The position numbers and the translations under genes are program-made. A DNA stretch of 64,000 nucleotides from Leptoclinus maculatus. Its lineage: Eukaryota > Chordata > Actinopteri > Perciformes > Stichaeidae. The stretch covers positions 2,575,438-2,639,437 of the forward strand of contig JAVDOI010000011.1 in NCBI GenBank assembly GCA_032191485.1. The letters are read 5' to 3'. The notes under the pieces are model-generated. The model saw nothing but the letters and a program-made list of their open reading frames with translations, had not been told where the DNA came from and ran no database searches. Below are positions 62,440 to 64,000 of this stretch, one piece after another (positions within the stretch are counted from its first letter, which is position 1; each line of letters begins with the position of its first letter).

Positions 62440-62697
62440 AAAGCTCTTTTTGCAGTTGTGGCAGGTCCGAGGGCTCCTTCTGCACGCTGAGCTCCACTTG
62501 GGTTGCCTCTGAACGTGCTCGTATGTGCCTGGTCCATTAGTTAGCCCACAGATGGCCTGAAATAGCCATCTAATGCAGTATCATTTAGCCAGAGCTGCCG
62601 CTGGGAGCAACAACAGGCCTGTTCGCTCTCAGCATGTGACCCGTAAAGGCTGCACATGGGGCAACAAGACGCCAACCAAAGAGGACTAATTACAAAT
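62440..62697. promoter_or_regulatory. Candidate intronic conserved non-coding block
   Basis: About 260 bp of GC-balanced sequence in an AT-rich intron, with repeated GATGGCC/TAGCCATC-like strings and a terminal GGACTAATTACAAATG homeodomain-type site. On the minus strand a CxxC-containing frame can be read, but it is short, lacks paired His residues and matches no family I know, so I favour a regulatory element. Confidence 0.35.
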
Positions 62698-62698
62698 G

Positions 62699-62730
<32 letters not shown>
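62698..62730. repeat. (TA)n microsatellite
   Basis: Interrupted TA array directly after the complex block. Confidence 0.9.
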
Positions 62731-63249
62731 AGGAACATCGTGGAAAAGTCACACAGGAACAAGACATCATAAGAGGTTTCAAAAACATACCATGAAGTGC
62801 AATAAAGTCACCATAAAGTCAGAATAAAGGGCCACAGAGGTGCTGCAGTCTGCTGTGAGCACCTAAATATCAGAGACATCATGGGAATTTTGTCACTATA
62901 AACTCATGATTAAATACCACAGATGCCCTGTCTAAGTCCCGAAAGGAATATCAGAGGGATAGCGTTACCAGTTTTACTATTATTGAGCACCAGAGCAGCA
63001 CATGGTGCGGAACCCGATAATGATATAGGAATATTACCATAGGAGATTAAAGATAATAACGAGAGGACGAAAAAGAAGACGCAGACACTATAAATCCAGA
63101 GCAAAACACAATAAAAGGTGGTGCGTTCTCATTTCAGGCACTAAATCTGCATTGCTAATATACACTCAGGTAATGTTAACTTAATGTGACCTCCTGTAGC
63201 AGCACATTGCAGCTATTCATCTTTATTTTTTTACAAATCATTTGCTTGC

Positions 63250-63450
63250 GCTACGCCTCAATTTGCCACTCGTGTTCAGCACCATCAGGGGACGATGTTC
63301 CATTTTGCTCTCGGATTGTCGTCGCCCGTGTGGCAAATGAGTTTTTTCAGGTCGCCGGAGCTCTGAGAGCGGCAGCTCGGGGCCCCTCGGGGGACAACCT
63401 ATGCAGATGTTTTTCATATTCATTTTGGCTTCTGGTGAGCTTTTTTCTGA
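63250..63450. promoter_or_regulatory. Candidate intronic conserved non-coding block
   Basis: GC-balanced block with GCCACTCGTGTTC, CGGAGCTCTGAGAGC and a terminal TTTTCATATTCATTTT. Open frames cross it on both strands without any recognisable domain. Confidence 0.3.
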
Positions 63451-63819
63451 CAAAACAAAAACAAATAAACACCCTGTTAGACAGGAGGGGAAACAAGCTT
63501 GCTGCGGAGGAATGACACAGAGACACACAGAGAGACAAACAACTCTTCTTCTTTTTATCCGTTTTTTTTTGTTTTTTCCTCTCAAAAATTGAGAATGTGG
63601 CTGGGGAGTGGATCTATGGCCAAAAACGATCTCGTTACAGTTATCGATCTTCTGTTTACCCATGGCTGACAAAATAGACAGGATTCATAGATATTTTATG
63701 ATGCAGGAGATAAGTTGTTATTAATACCCAGATACAGGGATATGTGAACGTGAGCCGCCGGGCACAGAGAGAGGAAAAACACAACGTAGGCTCACATTCA
63801 TATTCAAAACAGTCTGGGA

Positions 63820-63821
63820 AA

Positions 63822-63856
<35 letters not shown>
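63820..63856. repeat. (TA)n microsatellite
   Basis: TA dinucleotide array of about 36 bp near the right edge. Confidence 0.95.
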
Positions 63857-63857
<1 letters not shown>

Positions 63858-64000
63858 GTTTTTCAAATAATAATTCAACTGCAATAGCTTTGAATTAGGT
63901 CTTTTCTGAAACGACTATATGTGTGAAGTTTTGTAATGTTATGTTGGAGTTTTAGTGACAAATGCTTCATGTTTTGTGTGGAAGATGTGATGAATATCTT

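Larger units (their letters stand above)
58331..64000 (+). other. TLX intron 1 (5' part; runs off the window)
   Basis: Begins with a GTAAAG donor. The rest is AT-rich and I found no stretch encoding a homeodomain (no WFQNR-type codon run), so exon 2 must lie beyond 64000. The intron holds (CA)n, (CT)n, (TA)n, poly-G and poly-C tracts and several complex, conserved-looking blocks listed separately. Open frames here are short and unrecognised. Confidence 0.75.

Noticed and set aside
62440..62560. CxxC zinc-finger-like peptide on the minus strand
   Set aside because: A single CHNC string without the second Cys/His pair at normal spacing; the interval is too short and better explained as a regulatory block.
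63238..63672. 144-codon minus-strand frame in TLX intron 1
   Set aside because: No domain; + strand frames overlap the same region.

Overview
The window is vertebrate nuclear DNA, most likely from a ray-finned fish. The evidence is the spliced exon of a vertebrate homeobox gene, very dense microsatellites (GA/CT, CA/TG, CTAT, homopolymers), and short dispersed elements of kinds common in teleosts. There is no bacterial, plasmid, phage or CRISPR content. Nearly all long open frames here are chance frames over repeats or non-coding DNA.

The only gene I can support is on the + strand at the right end: the first coding exon (57823-58330) of a TLX (HOX11) family homeobox gene, read as tlx2 with tlx1 as the alternative. 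It carries the N-terminal Groucho-type motif (SFGIDQIL), the family block VIRVPAHRP and the FPWM PBX-contact motif, and ends at a GTAAAG donor in phase 1. I found no homeobox exon in the remaining 5.7 kb, so the gene runs off the right edge and intron 1 is at least 5.67 kb. Its leader holds five short upstream ORFs that all close before the ATG, and possibly a 75-bp leader intron.

The roughly 57 kb upstream is a gene desert. Scattered through it, and in intron 1, are stretches of complex, compositionally balanced sequence with homeodomain-like cores, CCAAT boxes, E-boxes and a TCF/LEF-like site. They look like conserved non-coding elements of a developmental regulatory landscape. This is judged by eye; no alignment was possible. 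Microsatellites often sit directly beside them.

The repeat content is the most novel part. A dispersed element occurs three times (4767-5292, 10384-10840, 18441-18790), always in the same orientation, and each copy holds a near-consensus CTCF-type motif. One copy lies inside one arm of a diverged local duplication (10208-11080 versus 12116-12580) whose other arm lacks it. Other structures are a 576-bp element with terminal inverted repeats (32293-32868), a cluster of seven CGTATG/CATACG motifs (30147-30383), a large A/T-rich inverted repeat (37231-38095), a GA/CT palindrome (47331-47694), a 260-bp CTAT array (55664-55922) and many unusually long poly-C/poly-G runs. I see no exotic new system. 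The best leads are the CTCF-motif repeat family and the uORF-rich TLX leader.
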